Shown: positions 8,794-18,113 of the stretch, one piece after another
How positions within the stretch are numbered: position 1 is the stretch's first letter
Layout: each line of letters opens with the position of its first letter
NCBI RefSeq assembly: GCF_002929335.1
Contig: NZ_PJIL01000016.1
Location: forward strand, 56,732 to 120,731
Source: Arthrobacter sp. Y81
GTDB taxonomy: Bacteria; Actinomycetota; Actinomycetes; Actinomycetales; Micrococcaceae
DNA: 64,000 nt
Direction of reading: 5' to 3'
The notes under the pieces: generated by a model
Databases searched by the model: none
What the model saw: the letters and a program-made list of their open reading frames with translations, nothing else
What the model was told of the DNA's origin: nothing
Made by a program: the position numbers and the translations under genes

Positions 8794-9942
8794 GTGTCGG
8801 AAGAACAATTGAACAAGAACACCGGTGGCGGCCGCGCCAAACCACGCGTTGCCGTTTTGTTTGGGGGCCGTTCGAGTGAGCACGCCGTCAGCTGTGTGAC
8901 CGCTGCCGGCGTTCTCGGGGCCATCGACTACGACAAGTACGATGTCATCCCCATCGGCATTGCCAAGACCGGTCAGTGGGTCCTTGCCCCGGGGGACACC
9001 CGGCAGTGGTCCCTCTCGGCGTCCTCGCTCCCCGAAGTGGCGCCGTCGGCCCGGACGGTCACACTCGCCGAAATCGGCGGCGAACACCAGCTGATCGTCA
9101 CCTCCCCGAACGAAGTTCCGCAGGAACTCGGCTCCGTGGACGTTGTCTTCCCGCTGCTCCACGGACCGTTCGGCGAGGACGGCACCATCCAGGGTTTGCT
9201 GGAGCTCTCGGACACCCGTTACGTGGGTGCCGGTGTCCTCGCGTCCGCGGTTGGTATGGACAAGCACTACATGAAGGTCGTCTTCGAAGCCGCCGGTCTG
9301 CAGGTGGGTCCCTACATCGCCGTGACGGACCGCCAGTGGATCACGGACCCCGAGTCCGTCCGCAAACGCGTTGACCTGCTCGGCTACCCCGTGTTCGTCA
9401 AGCCTGCCAGGGCGGGATCCTCCATGGGCATCTCCAAGGTGGACTCCCTGGAAGGCCTGGATGCGGCGATCGAGGCTGCCCGTGAGCACGACCTCAAACT
9501 CGTGATCGAAGCCGGAATCGTGGGCCGCGAAATCGAGTGCGCCGTCCTCGAGGGGCGCGGCACCGAAAGCCCGCGGACCTCAATGCCGGGCGAGATCACA
9601 GTGGCACCGGGTGACCACGAATTCTACGACTTCAATGCCAAATACGTGGAGGACGACGCCGCCTCGCTGAGCTGCCCGGCCGACATCCCCGACGAAGCAA
9701 TCGCCCGGGTCCGCGAGCTTGCCGCCGCGGCATTCGATGCTGTGGGGGCGGAAGGGCTCAGCAGGGTCGACTTCTTCTACACCCCTGACGGTGAGCTGAT
9801 CATCAACGAGATCAACACCATGCCCGGCTTCACGCCCAAGAGCATGTACCCGCAGATGTGGGCTGCCTCGGGACTGAGCTATGCGGACCTGATCGACGAA
9901 CTCATCTACCTGGCACTGAACCGGAAGACAGGGCTGCGCTAG
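8794..9942 (+). CDS. ddl: D-alanine--D-alanine ligase
   Basis: ATP-grasp ligase that makes the D-Ala-D-Ala dipeptide of peptidoglycan. The 382 residues include VAVLFGGRSSEHAVS at the N-terminus, HGPFGEDGTIQG, the ATP-grasp segment YPVFVKPARAGSSMGISKV and the magnesium-binding end INEINTMPGFTPKSMYPQMW. The GTG start follows the gpsA stop by two bases. It ends just before a tandem-repeat array and converges with the DUF3515 lipoprotein gene. Confidence 0.97.
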   Translation: MSEEQLNKNTGGGRAKPRVAVLFGGRSSEHAVSCVTAAGVLGAIDYDKYDVIPIGIAKTGQWVLAPGDTRQWSLSASSLPEVAPSARTVTLAEIGGEHQLIVTSPNEVPQELGSVDVVFPLLHGPFGEDGTIQGLLELSDTRYVGAGVLASAVGMDKHYMKVVFEAAGLQVGPYIAVTDRQWITDPESVRKRVDLLGYPVFVKPARAGSSMGISKVDSLEGLDAAIEAAREHDLKLVIEAGIVGREIECAVLEGRGTESPRTSMPGEITVAPGDHEFYDFNAKYVEDDAASLSCPADIPDEAIARVRELAAAAFDAVGAEGLSRVDFFYTPDGELIINEINTMPGFTPKSMYPQMWAASGLSYADLIDELIYLALNRKTGLR

Positions 9943-9948
9943 TCCCCA

Positions 9949-10360
9949 CCGGCACCCTAACCTCGCTCCGCTTCGGCCAGGGAACCCTGCCGGCGTGGGC
10001 CCACCACCGGCACCCTAACCTCGCTCCGCTTCGGCCAGGGAACCCTGCCGGCGTGGGCCCAGCACCGGCACCCTAACCTCGCTCCGCTTCGGCCAGGGAA
10101 CCCTGCCGGGTGGGCCCAGCACCGGCACCCTAACCTCGCTCCGCTTCGGCCAGGGAACCCTGCCGGCGTGGGCCCAGCACCGGCACCCTAACCTCGCTCC
10201 GCTTCGGCCAGGGAACCCTGCCGGGTGGGCCCAGCACCGGCACCCTAACCTCGCTCCGCTTCGGCCAGGGAACCCTGCCGGCGTGGGCCCAGCACCGGCA
10301 CCCTAACCTCGCTCCGCTTCGGCCAGGGAACCCTGCCGGCGTGGGCCCACCACCGGCACC
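9949..10360. repeat. Tandem array: seven 57/58-bp units plus a partial eighth
   Basis: Units begin at 9949, 10007, 10065, 10122, 10180, 10237 and 10295, with a truncated copy at 10353. They are nearly identical; two are one base shorter (CCGGGTGGG instead of CCGGCGTGGG) and the last base pair before the next unit varies (CCACC or CAGCA). Each holds a near-palindrome CAGGG-AA-CCCTG and a palindrome GTGGGCCCA(C). The unit length is not a multiple of three and the array fills the gap between the converging ddl and DUF3515 genes, so it is non-coding. A role in bidirectional termination is possible but not shown. Confidence 0.95.
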
Positions 10361-10371
10361 TGGCCCGTGGG

Positions 10372-10875
10372 CTATTGCCCGGTGGGCAGGTTCTGCAGCT
10401 CTTCCTGGCCCACGCAGTTCCTGGTGGCCTTGATCTTCCCGGCAGCGGCGGACAGTTCCGCCAGCACGGTCGCGGAACTGATCTGGTCCGGGTCCATGAG
10501 GATCTCCGTGGCCGGTTCACGGCCGAACGTGGTCAGCGTCCACACGGGGTCGCCTTCCTTGATGACCCAGTCGATGCCGTTGACGCTGACGCAGCGGTCG
10601 GTGGTGGGGCCGGGCACGTTGACCCCGCAGCGCAGGATGACCTTGGACGGATCGCCCCAGGCGGCGGTTGCCTGGCTGTTGGTCTTCCGCAGCCCGGCAT
10701 CACCCATGGTGTCCGGAAGGGCAACCATCATGGGGGCACAGGCCGGGTTGGCCGCGTCCTTGGCCGGCGACACGTCTACCGTCGGGGCGCACGCGCTGAG
10801 GGCCAGCACCACGGCCGCCGCCGTTGCCGGGAAGCCAAGCGAACTGATGGTAACCGGGGTGCGGAGCGGGTGCAT
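10372..10875 (-). CDS. DUF3515 family lipoprotein
   Basis: A 167-residue exported protein with a lipoprotein-type signal peptide ending LSAC near residue 29, followed by the DUF3515 domain with conserved cysteines (PACAPMM, ILRCGVNVPGPT, RCVSVNGIDW). The DUF3515 gene lies between ddl and thiL in many actinobacteria, as here. Function unknown. A TAGGCT box six bases before the ATG implies a leaderless transcript, and no ribosome site is visible. Confidence 0.88.
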   Translation of the reverse strand: MHPLRTPVTISSLGFPATAAAVVLALSACAPTVDVSPAKDAANPACAPMMVALPDTMGDAGLRKTNSQATAAWGDPSKVILRCGVNVPGPTTDRCVSVNGIDWVIKEGDPVWTLTTFGREPATEILMDPDQISSATVLAELSAAAGKIKATRNCVGQEELQNLPTGQ

Positions 10876-10881
10876 GATTTA

Positions 10882-10887
10882 AGCCTA
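10882..10887 (-). promoter_or_regulatory. -10 box (TAGGCT) of leaderless DUF3515 promoter
   Basis: Minus-strand TAGGCT is separated by exactly six bases from the ATG at 10875. It stands in the 132-base divergent gap shared with thiL. Confidence 0.6.
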
Positions 10888-10995
10888 TCCCGCCCCGGCA
10901 TGCCCGTCGGACGCCGCCGGACGGACGAGGTCCGGCCGGACGCCGGCAGACCGGGTCCGCGCCGGGCCCGGGGAACGGATGTCGGTCCCTGACTG

Positions 10996-11001
10996 TAGCG
11001 T
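10996..11001 (+). promoter_or_regulatory. -10 box (TAGCGT) of leaderless thiL promoter
   Basis: TAGCGT is six bases upstream of the thiL GTG and no ribosome site lies between, giving a leaderless geometry. No good -35 was recognised. Confidence 0.5.
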
Positions 11002-11007
11002 AGAGCT

Positions 11008-12033
11008 GTGCCTGAAACTCACCTCACCGTCGCCGGACTTTCCGAGTCCGAACTCCTGGCCAAGATCTTTCCGCGCCTCAACAACGGGCCCGGGCAGGGC
11101 GCGTCGCTCCTGCTTGGACCCGGGGATGACGCCGCCATTGTGGCCGCCCCGGACGGGCGGACGGTTGTCAGCATTGACACCCAGGTGCAGGACCAGGATT
11201 TCCGGCTGGAATGGCGCAACGGATACCGGACCACAGGCTTCGACGTCGGCTGGAAAGCCGCCGCCCAGAACCTCAGCGACATCAACGCCATGGGCGCACG
11301 GTCCACGTCCATGGTGGTGAGCCTGACCCTGCCGCCGGAGACGGCGGTCTCCTGGGTGGAGGATTTCGCGGACGGCCTTTCCCACGCCATCCGGGACCTT
11401 GGTGCTGCCGGATGTTCCGTTGCCGGCGGGGACCTCGGCCGCGGGCGGGAACTCGCTGTCACCGTGGCCATCCTGGGGACGCTGGACGGCAAGGAAGCCG
11501 TACTGCGCTCGGGCGCCCGCCCGGGTCATACCGTTGCGCTTGCCGGAACGGTGGGGCACGCGGCGGCCGGCCTTGCCCTGCTTGAGTCCGGGCCAAGCGT
11601 TGACCTGCTGACGCCGGAGCAGCGGATCATCATGGACAGGCAATGCCGGCCGCTTCCGCCGCTCGCTGCCGGGCCGTCAGCGCTCGCCGCCGGAGCCTCG
11701 GCAATGATGGACATTTCGGACGGACTGATCCGCGACGGCAACCGCCTGGCCGCCGCGAGCGGCGTCGTCCTGGACCTGGATCCGGCTGTGCTGAAGCAAC
11801 TCACCGGGCCTTTGTCTGCAGCCGCTGACGCGGTTGGCGGGGACCCCATGGCATGGGTGCTCGGCGGCGGGGAGGATCATGGACTTCTCGCCACATTCCC
11901 CGCGGACGTAGAGCTGCCTCCGGGTTTCGCTGCGATAGGCTCAGTAGAAGCCCTTGCACCAATGGAAAGCACTGGCGTCAAGATAGCGGGCCGGCCCGCG
12001 GACACTGTGGGATGGGATCACTTTGCAGACTAA
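11008..12033 (+). CDS. thiL: Thiamine-monophosphate kinase
   Basis: Phosphorylates thiamine monophosphate to thiamine diphosphate. The 341 residues follow the PurM/ThiL fold: LGPGDDAAIVAAPDG at about residue 36, VGWKAAAQNLSDINAMGA at 82-99, SVAGGDLGRG around 135, and MMDISDGLIRDGNRLAAAS at about 232. The GTG start agrees with the -10 box six bases upstream. The next gene begins inside its last codons. thiC with a TPP riboswitch lies elsewhere in the window, so thiamine is made de novo. Confidence 0.96.
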   Translation: MPETHLTVAGLSESELLAKIFPRLNNGPGQGASLLLGPGDDAAIVAAPDGRTVVSIDTQVQDQDFRLEWRNGYRTTGFDVGWKAAAQNLSDINAMGARSTSMVVSLTLPPETAVSWVEDFADGLSHAIRDLGAAGCSVAGGDLGRGRELAVTVAILGTLDGKEAVLRSGARPGHTVALAGTVGHAAAGLALLESGPSVDLLTPEQRIIMDRQCRPLPPLAAGPSALAAGASAMMDISDGLIRDGNRLAAASGVVLDLDPAVLKQLTGPLSAAADAVGGDPMAWVLGGGEDHGLLATFPADVELPPGFAAIGSVEALAPMESTGVKIAGRPADTVGWDHFAD

Positions 12034-13054
12034 GATTGCCGCCAACGCGCAAGCGATGAAGCGGTGGTTGGGCAAGGCCGAAACAGCGCTCGGGAACCAC
12101 AGCGACCGGCTCAATGCCATAAACATCTTTCCCGTGGCCGACGGCGATACCGGCACCAACCTCTACCTGACGGTCCGTGCCGCCGCGCAGGCCCTCAACG
12201 GCCCCGCAGCACCACATCACCCTGGGACTGCGAACCCGGCGGGGAGCCACGGCCAGCAGGACGTCGGGGCACTGCTTGCGCGGGCCGGAGAGGCCGCCAT
12301 GGAACAGGCGCGCGGTAACTCGGGCACCTTGTTCTCGGTGTTCCTGTGCGCCGCCGCCGAGCCTTTGGCCGGCCATACCCGCCTCAGCTCGCCGTTGCTG
12401 GCCGCCGCGCTGAACCGGGCCCAGATCCGGGCCTGGTCCGCTCTGAGCGATCCCGTGCCGGGGACCATGCTCTCGGTGATGGAGGCGGCTGCACGGGCGG
12501 CGGCCGGCGTGGACGCCGACCAGAACGGGGACGACAGCAACCATGCCCTGGGGCTCGCCCTGGACGCCGCGGTTGAGGCGGCCCTGGAAGCGGTCGTCCG
12601 GACCGAGGACCAGTTGGCCGCCCTGCACGAAGCCCACGTCGTTGACGCTGGAGGGGTGGGGATGCTGCTGATCCTGGACTGCCTGCGCTCCGCTGTGCTG
12701 GGCGAAGAACTTCAAAGCGAAATGCTGGACGGCCTGCATGGCTACGACGTCCAGGATCCCCACATCCATGCGGACCTGCCCGACGACGACGGCGTGGAAG
12801 TCATGTGCACCATCAGCCTCTCGCCCCTGGATGCGGCCACCCTCCGCCAGCGCCTGGACGAAATGGGTGATTCGGTGATCATGAGCCAGGTGGGCGGCAC
12901 CATGGACGCCGGCGGAAAGTACCGCTGGCGCGTGCACGTCCACGTTTCCGCCCCCGAACCGGCCGTGGCACTGATCGGTTCCCTCGGGGAACCCACGGAC
13001 ATCTCGGTCAGCCAGCTCGCCTTGCCTCGGGATCCCAACGGACATGAACGCTGA
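12023..13054 (+). CDS. DAK2 domain-containing protein
   Basis: A 343-residue protein with a DhaL-type phosphatase/nucleotide-binding domain: NAINIFPVADGDTGTNLYLT at residues 32-51 carries the metal-binding aspartates, and EQARGNSGTLFSVFL and DAGGVGMLLILD are further DAK2 signatures. A C-terminal ACT-like or DegV-associated region follows. Relatives include FakA (fatty-acid kinase) but this protein is shorter, and no FakB partner is adjacent. TTG 12023 is taken as start; ATG 12056 is the alternative. It overlaps thiL by 11 bases and recG by 11, so the three are coupled. Confidence 0.82.
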   Translation: MQTKIAANAQAMKRWLGKAETALGNHSDRLNAINIFPVADGDTGTNLYLTVRAAAQALNGPAAPHHPGTANPAGSHGQQDVGALLARAGEAAMEQARGNSGTLFSVFLCAAAEPLAGHTRLSSPLLAAALNRAQIRAWSALSDPVPGTMLSVMEAAARAAAGVDADQNGDDSNHALGLALDAAVEAALEAVVRTEDQLAALHEAHVVDAGGVGMLLILDCLRSAVLGEELQSEMLDGLHGYDVQDPHIHADLPDDDGVEVMCTISLSPLDAATLRQRLDEMGDSVIMSQVGGTMDAGGKYRWRVHVHVSAPEPAVALIGSLGEPTDISVSQLALPRDPNGHER

Positions 13055-15314
13055 GCTGGACCTCGGCCTGGAACGCCGCATCGGCAAACGGTCTGCAGCC
13101 GTCATCGAGAAACATCTGGGCATCACCACAGTGGGCGGCTTGCTCAACTACTTTCCGCGCCGCTACCTCAGCCGAGGTGAGCTGACCCCCATCAGCGAGG
13201 TGCCGCTGGATGAAGAGGTCACCCTCATCGCGCGCGTCGTCTCCAACAGCACCAGGGCCATGCGGGCCCGCCGCGGCACGCTCACCGACGTCGTCATTAC
13301 GGACGATTCCGCAACCAAACACAACAGCCAGGGCAGCGCCGGCAGGCTTCCTGGTGCCGGCGTGCCCGGCACCCTGAAGGTGAGCTTCTTCAACGGTTAC
13401 CGCGCCAAAGCGGAGCTGCTCCCGGGCCGGCGGGCCCTGTTCTCGGGCAAAGTCACCCGGTACGCCGGCAGCCTGAGCCTCACGAACCCTGACTTCCAGC
13501 TGCTGGACGAGGACCCTGACACCCCGGGCATGGACCCGGAGAAGCTCGCCGCCATGCCCATCCCGATCTATCCGGCAACGGCCAAACTCACCAGCTGGTC
13601 CATCCAGAAAGTGATCTCCACCCTCCTGGACACTGTCGACTTGGATGTCCTGGACGATCCGCTGCCGGCCGACGTCTCGGCCCGGGAGAAGTTCCTGCCG
13701 GCGGCGGAGGCCTACCGGCTGATCCATACCCCGCAGGTGCCCGGCGACTGGCAGCGGGCCAGGGACCGCTTCAGGTACCAGGAGGCCCTGGTCCTCCAGT
13801 CCGCGCTCGCGCGGCGCCGCGCCCAGCTGGCCGCCGAGGAGGCCACGGCCCGGCGGCCGGTTACGGACGGAATCCTGACGGCGTTCGACCGCCAGCTGCC
13901 CTTTACGCTTACCGCCGGCCAGTCCGCCGTCGGAAAAACACTCGCGGAGGAGCTGTCGCAGGACAGCCCCATGAACCGGCTCCTCCAGGGCGAGGTGGGG
14001 TCCGGCAAGACCATCGTCGCCCTCCGCGCCATGCTCCAGGTGGTTGACGCCGGGGGACAGGCCGCCCTGCTGGCGCCTACCGAAGTCCTGGCGGCCCAGC
14101 ACTTCGAATCCATCCGCCGGACGCTGGGGCCGCTGTCTCGCGTCGGCCTGCTGGGCGGATCGGGCCCCGATTCCGTGCAGGTCACACTCCTTACCGGATC
14201 GATGCCCACTGCGGCCCGCAGGCAGGCCATGCTGGACGCAGCTTCAGGCACTGCCGGGATCGTGATCGGGACGCATGCCCTGCTCAGCGACAATGTCTCG
14301 TTCTACGACCTCGGCCTGATCGTTGTGGATGAGCAGCACCGCTTCGGAGTCGAGCAGCGCGACGCCCTGCGTGCGAAAGCCAGCAAGCCTCCGCACCTGT
14401 TGGTCATGACCGCCACGCCCATTCCCAGGACCGTGGCCATGACCGTGTTCGGCGATCTTGAAACATCGGTGCTGGACGAACTCCCCGCGGGCCGCGCCCC
14501 CATTTCCACGCACGTCGTTGGCCTCGCCGAAAATCCCGGTTGGGCGGGACGCATCTGGTCCCGGTCCCGGGAAGAGATCGACGCCGGCCACCAGGTTTAC
14601 GTCGTGTGTCCCAAGATCGGCGAGGACGACGACGGCGACTTCAGTCCCGGGGAAGCAGAACCGTCCGCCGCCGAGCTGGAAGGTGACGGCCCGGCCCGCG
14701 AGCTCGCGTCCGTCACCGCCGTCGTCGAACACCTCAACGATGAACCGGCGCTGGCCGGCGTTTCGGTGGCGCCGCTGCACGGCCGGCAGGATCCTGTCCT
14801 GAAATCCGCAACCATGGCGTCCTTCACAGCGAATGAAACCAAGCTGCTGGTGTCCACCACCGTGATCGAGGTTGGTGTTGACGTCCACAACGCCACACTT
14901 ATGGTGATCCTGGATGCGGACAGGTTCGGCATCTCCCAGCTGCACCAGCTTCGCGGACGGGTGGGCCGGGGCGGCTTGCCCGGCACCTGCCTCCTGGTCA
15001 CCACGCTGGAACCAGGCCACCCCAGCCGCCGCCGGCTGGACGCCGTGGCGGCCACAACGGACGGGTTCGAGCTGTCGCAGGAGGACCTGAAGCTGCGGCG
15101 CGAAGGCGACATCCTGGGAGCGTCGCAGTCCGGCGGGCGGTCCGCGCTCAAACTGCTGCGCGTGCTGGAGCACGAATCCGTCATCTCGAAGGCGCGCCAG
15201 GACGCCCAGCGGATCGTCGCCCGGGATCCCGGCCTGACGGAGCATTCCGCTCTCGCGAAGGCAATAGAAGAGTACCTGAACCCTGAAAAGGAGGCGTTCC
15301 TTGAGCGTGGCTAG
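13044..15314 (+). CDS. recG: ATP-dependent DNA helicase RecG
   Basis: Branch-migration helicase that reverses stalled forks and processes Holliday junctions. The product has 756 residues: an N-terminal wedge/OB region (to about 260), Walker A GEVGSGKT near 315, the DEQH-type box VVDEQHRFGVEQRDAL near 430, the TAT motif VMTATPIPRT and the helicase C-terminal TTVIEVGVDVHNA with LHQLRGRVGRG. There is an acidic insert DDDGDFSPGEAEPSAAELEGDG near 535. It overlaps the DAK2 gene and is followed by rsmD. Confidence 0.96.
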   Translation: MNAELDLGLERRIGKRSAAVIEKHLGITTVGGLLNYFPRRYLSRGELTPISEVPLDEEVTLIARVVSNSTRAMRARRGTLTDVVITDDSATKHNSQGSAGRLPGAGVPGTLKVSFFNGYRAKAELLPGRRALFSGKVTRYAGSLSLTNPDFQLLDEDPDTPGMDPEKLAAMPIPIYPATAKLTSWSIQKVISTLLDTVDLDVLDDPLPADVSAREKFLPAAEAYRLIHTPQVPGDWQRARDRFRYQEALVLQSALARRRAQLAAEEATARRPVTDGILTAFDRQLPFTLTAGQSAVGKTLAEELSQDSPMNRLLQGEVGSGKTIVALRAMLQVVDAGGQAALLAPTEVLAAQHFESIRRTLGPLSRVGLLGGSGPDSVQVTLLTGSMPTAARRQAMLDAASGTAGIVIGTHALLSDNVSFYDLGLIVVDEQHRFGVEQRDALRAKASKPPHLLVMTATPIPRTVAMTVFGDLETSVLDELPAGRAPISTHVVGLAENPGWAGRIWSRSREEIDAGHQVYVVCPKIGEDDDGDFSPGEAEPSAAELEGDGPARELASVTAVVEHLNDEPALAGVSVAPLHGRQDPVLKSATMASFTANETKLLVSTTVIEVGVDVHNATLMVILDADRFGISQLHQLRGRVGRGGLPGTCLLVTTLEPGHPSRRRLDAVAATTDGFELSQEDLKLRREGDILGASQSGGRSALKLLRVLEHESVISKARQDAQRIVARDPGLTEHSALAKAIEEYLNPEKEAFLERG

Positions 15315-15353
15315 GAATTTGCGCATGGCTGCAACCAGCGGGCAGGTGCGGGC

Positions 15354-15932
15354 ATGAGCCGCATCATTGCCGGCACCGGGGGCGGAATGCCGCTGGTCAG
15401 CGTGCCGGGTTCCACGACCCGTCCCACCACGGACCGCGTCAAGGAAGCCCTCTTCTCCCGCCTGGAGGCATTCAACGTGGTGGCGGGTGCCCGGGTTCTT
15501 GACCTCTACGCGGGCTCCGGTTCCCTGGGCGTGGAAAGTGCCAGCCGCGGGGCGGAAACCGTAGACCTGGTGGAGTTCGACGGCAAAGCCAGCGAGGTTT
15601 GCCAGCGCAACGCCGACCTCGTCAACGGGGCCATTGGCCGCAAAGCAGTATCGGTGCACCGGTCGCGGGTGGAGTCCTTCCTGGAAAGGACAGTGCAAGG
15701 CACCCTGTGGGACCTTGTTTTCCTGGACCCGCCGTATCCGCTGGACGAGCCCGCCATGGGTGCTGTGCTGGAAGAGCTGTCACCGTACCTGGCGGAGGCC
15801 GCCGTCGTGGTGGTGGAACGCTCCTCCCGCAGCCCCGAACCGGGTTGGCCGGCGTCGCTGGAACGGTTCGCCGAGAAAAAATACGGCGAGACCAAACTGT
15901 GGTTTGCCGAACCCGTGGGCGGCAGCAGCTGA
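15354..15932 (+). CDS. rsmD: 16S rRNA (guanine(966)-N(2))-methyltransferase
   Basis: Methylates G966 of 16S rRNA. The 192 residues show the RsmD opening SRIIAGTGGGMPL, the TRPTTDRVKEALFSRL segment, the SAM-binding VLDLYAGSGSLGVES and the catalytic DPPYPL motif (FLDPPYPLDEP). In most actinobacteria rsmD is followed by coaD; here two leftward genes are inserted before coaD. The gene ends 47 bases before the converging spermidine-synthase-like gene. Confidence 0.95.
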   Translation: MSRIIAGTGGGMPLVSVPGSTTRPTTDRVKEALFSRLEAFNVVAGARVLDLYAGSGSLGVESASRGAETVDLVEFDGKASEVCQRNADLVNGAIGRKAVSVHRSRVESFLERTVQGTLWDLVFLDPPYPLDEPAMGAVLEELSPYLAEAAVVVVERSSRSPEPGWPASLERFAEKKYGETKLWFAEPVGGSS

Positions 15933-15978
15933 CAGGACGGAAGCCGGGGTCCTGACCGTGCCTGCGGGGCGCCGCAGC

Positions 15979-16764
15979 CTAGCCCGAGAGAGCGTCGAGG
16001 TCCACGCCGGCCAGCACCGTCGCGGGGTGCGGGCCACGCGCCGTCAGCTCCTCGGTCCATCCGGCGGGCCAGGGACCCTGGGTGCCGATGAGGATGATGT
16101 TGCCGGGATGGCGGCCGGCGAACATTCCGGATTCGGCGAAGGCTGACACTCCGGACATGGCCCGCCGCAGGGCAGCAACTTGGCTTCGGACCAGCGTCAG
16201 CCCCGGTTCGTCGCCGACGTTGACGATCAGCACGCCGCGCGGTGTCAGTCTTGCCGCTGCTTCCTCGTAGAACCTGGTGCAGGCGATATGCTCCGGCGCC
16301 TCCGGCCCGGAGAAGATGTCCAGGATCACGACGTCGAAACGGAGTTCCGCAGGCAGCTCCGCCAGCGCGTCGCGGGCGTCGCCGATCAGTGTGTGCAGCT
16401 CCGTTCCGTCGGGCATCGGCAGCTGCTGCAGCACAAAGTCCAGCAGCTCGCGCTCAAGCTCCACGGCGTATTGCAGGGACCCCGGTCGGGTCGCCTGGAT
16501 GTAGCGGGCCAGCGTCAGCGCCCCGGCCCCAAGATGCAGCGCATTGACGGGTTCGCCGACAGGGGCGGCCAGATCCACGACGTGCCCGATCCGGCGGAGG
16601 TACTCATAGAAGATCTCGCCCGGCTCGGCGAGGTTCACATGCGACTGTTCCGCTCCGCCGATGCTGAGCACATAGGCTCCCTCGGTAAAGGCGTCCGGTT
16701 CGATGGCTGCGTGCTGTCCGGTTGTCCGAAGGAAACGTGAAGCTGCCGCGGGCCGAGCAGCCAT
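15979..16764 (-). CDS. Spermidine synthase-like methyltransferase-fold protein
   Basis: A 261-residue Rossmann protein related to polyamine aminopropyltransferases: HLGAGALTLARYIQA (SAM/dcSAM-binding loop), VELERELLDF (acidic residue after strand 2), IGDARDALAEL and VVILDIFSGPEAPEH. The last motif differs from the DLTDP of true spermidine synthases, and no SpeH/SpeD partner is close, so the substrate is uncertain. It starts two bases beyond the aminotransferase stop, so the two form an operon. Confidence 0.8.
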   Translation of the reverse strand: MAARPAAASRFLRTTGQHAAIEPDAFTEGAYVLSIGGAEQSHVNLAEPGEIFYEYLRRIGHVVDLAAPVGEPVNALHLGAGALTLARYIQATRPGSLQYAVELERELLDFVLQQLPMPDGTELHTLIGDARDALAELPAELRFDVVILDIFSGPEAPEHIACTRFYEEAAARLTPRGVLIVNVGDEPGLTLVRSQVAALRRAMSGVSAFAESGMFAGRHPGNIILIGTQGPWPAGWTEELTARGPHPATVLAGVDLDALSG

Positions 16765-16766
16765 CG

Positions 16767-17975
16767 TCAGAGCCTGTCGCGAAGCGTCGCGAGCCTGGCG
16801 GCGGCTTCTTCGAGGACTTCGGTCTTCTTGCAGAAGGCAAAGCGGAGCAGGCTGCGGGTCCGTTCGGCGCCCTCGGGATGGCAGAAGACGGGTACCGGGA
16901 TGGCGGCGACCCCCACAAGTTCCGGAAGCCTCCTTGCCAGGTCGACGGAGTCGGAGATCCCCAGCGGGGCCGTGTCCACATTCACGAAGTACGTTCCCTG
17001 CGGTGTGAAGACGTCCAGGCCGGCGGCCTTCAACCCGTCGCTGAGGATGTCGCGCTTGTGCCTGAGGGTCTCAGAAATTCCCGTGTAGAAATCGTCCGTA
17101 AGGCCGAGCCCCACAGCGATGGCACCCTGGAACGGTGTGCCGGAGCTGTAGGTCAGGAACTGTTTCACTGTCCGGATGGCCGCCACCAGGTGTTCGGGTC
17201 CGCTCAGCCAGCCGATCTTCCATCCGGTGAAGGAGAACGTCTTGCCTGCGGAGGAAATGGTGACGGTCCTGCCGGCAGCGCCGGGCAGCGAGGCCACGGG
17301 GATGTGCCGGTCGCCGAACGTCAGGTGCTCGTAGACCTCATCGGTGATGATCACGGCGTCGTGCCGGGCGGCAAGTTCGACGACGCGCTGAAGCACGTCG
17401 CGGGGGAAAACCGCGCCGGTGGGGTTGTGCGGATTGTTGATGAGCACCACCTTGGTGCGGCTGCTGAAGGCCGCTTCCAGGGCCGCCATGTCTGGCATGA
17501 AGTCCGGAGCGAGCAGTGGAGCCGTCACGTGCGTGGCGCCCGCCAGTCCGATCATGGCGCCGTAGGAGTCGTAGAACGGTTCGAAGGTGAGCACTTCGTC
17601 GCCGGGTTCCACGAGCGCCAGCAATGAAGCCGCAATGGCTTCGGTTGCTCCGGTGGTGACGATGATCTCTGTCTCCGGGTCCGGCGTCAGGCCGTAGAAG
17701 CGCTCCTGGTGCGCCGCAATGGCCTCGCGCAAGGGAAGGATTCCCTTGCCCGGTGCGTATTGGTTGGCGCCGGCAGCGATGGCAGCCTGCGCAGCCGCCT
17801 TGATCTCCGCCGGACCGTCCTCATCAGGGAAACCCTGTCCCAGGTTGATGGCACCGGTCCGGACCGCGAGGGTGGTCATCTCCTCGAAGATCGTGACGCC
17901 GAGGGTGCCGTCGGCTGCCAGCAGGTTGGCTCCTGATGCCGCCCGCTGCCACGGTGCCGGAACTGATGTGGTCAC
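16767..17975 (-). CDS. PLP-dependent class I/II aminotransferase
   Basis: A 402-residue fold-type I aminotransferase. Diagnostic parts: GAINLGQGFPDEDGP, ANQYAPGKGILPLREAIA, TTGATEAIAASLLAL, NNPHNPTGAVF, and the PLP lysine in SSAGKTFSFTGWKIGW. This subgroup includes kynurenine/glutamine transaminases and actinobacterial N-succinyldiaminopimelate aminotransferases; the sequence alone does not decide. The GTG at 17975 is preferred over an upstream ATG at 18050 because AGGCAGG precedes it and the family N-terminus begins here. The divergent coaD starts 139 bases away. Confidence 0.87.
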   Translation of the reverse strand: MTTSVPAPWQRAASGANLLAADGTLGVTIFEEMTTLAVRTGAINLGQGFPDEDGPAEIKAAAQAAIAAGANQYAPGKGILPLREAIAAHQERFYGLTPDPETEIIVTTGATEAIAASLLALVEPGDEVLTFEPFYDSYGAMIGLAGATHVTAPLLAPDFMPDMAALEAAFSSRTKVVLINNPHNPTGAVFPRDVLQRVVELAARHDAVIITDEVYEHLTFGDRHIPVASLPGAAGRTVTISSAGKTFSFTGWKIGWLSGPEHLVAAIRTVKQFLTYSSGTPFQGAIAVGLGLTDDFYTGISETLRHKRDILSDGLKAAGLDVFTPQGTYFVNVDTAPLGISDSVDLARRLPELVGVAAIPVPVFCHPEGAERTRSLLRFAFCKKTEVLEEAAARLATLRDRL

Positions 17976-18101
17976 TGTCTGCCTGCCTGTCGGTTGGTTG
18001 CGGCGTTCGCTGCCCGCCCGACAAGAACGACGCCCACTGCAACGGTGCATGGAATGTTCGACTCGGGCATCCAGTCATGTTATCCCGGCCCGCGGATGCG
18101 G

Positions 18102-18107
18102 TAGGTT
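18102..18107 (+). promoter_or_regulatory. -10 box (TAGGTT) of leaderless coaD promoter
   Basis: TAGGTT is exactly six bases before the coaD ATG at 18114; the transcript would begin at the start codon. Confidence 0.55.
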
Positions 18108-18113
18108 CGGAGC

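Noticed and set aside
9949..10360. Tandem array considered as CRISPR
   Set aside because: There are no unique spacers: whole units follow each other directly, and no cas genes are near.
10245..10520. Minus-strand frame reading through the tandem array
   Set aside because: The repeat unit changes between 57 and 58 bases, so the peptide repeats shift frame; there is no ribosome site.
14244..15698. A 484-residue minus-strand frame over recG and rsmD
   Set aside because: It overlaps two clear genes and has a composition typical of antisense frames.
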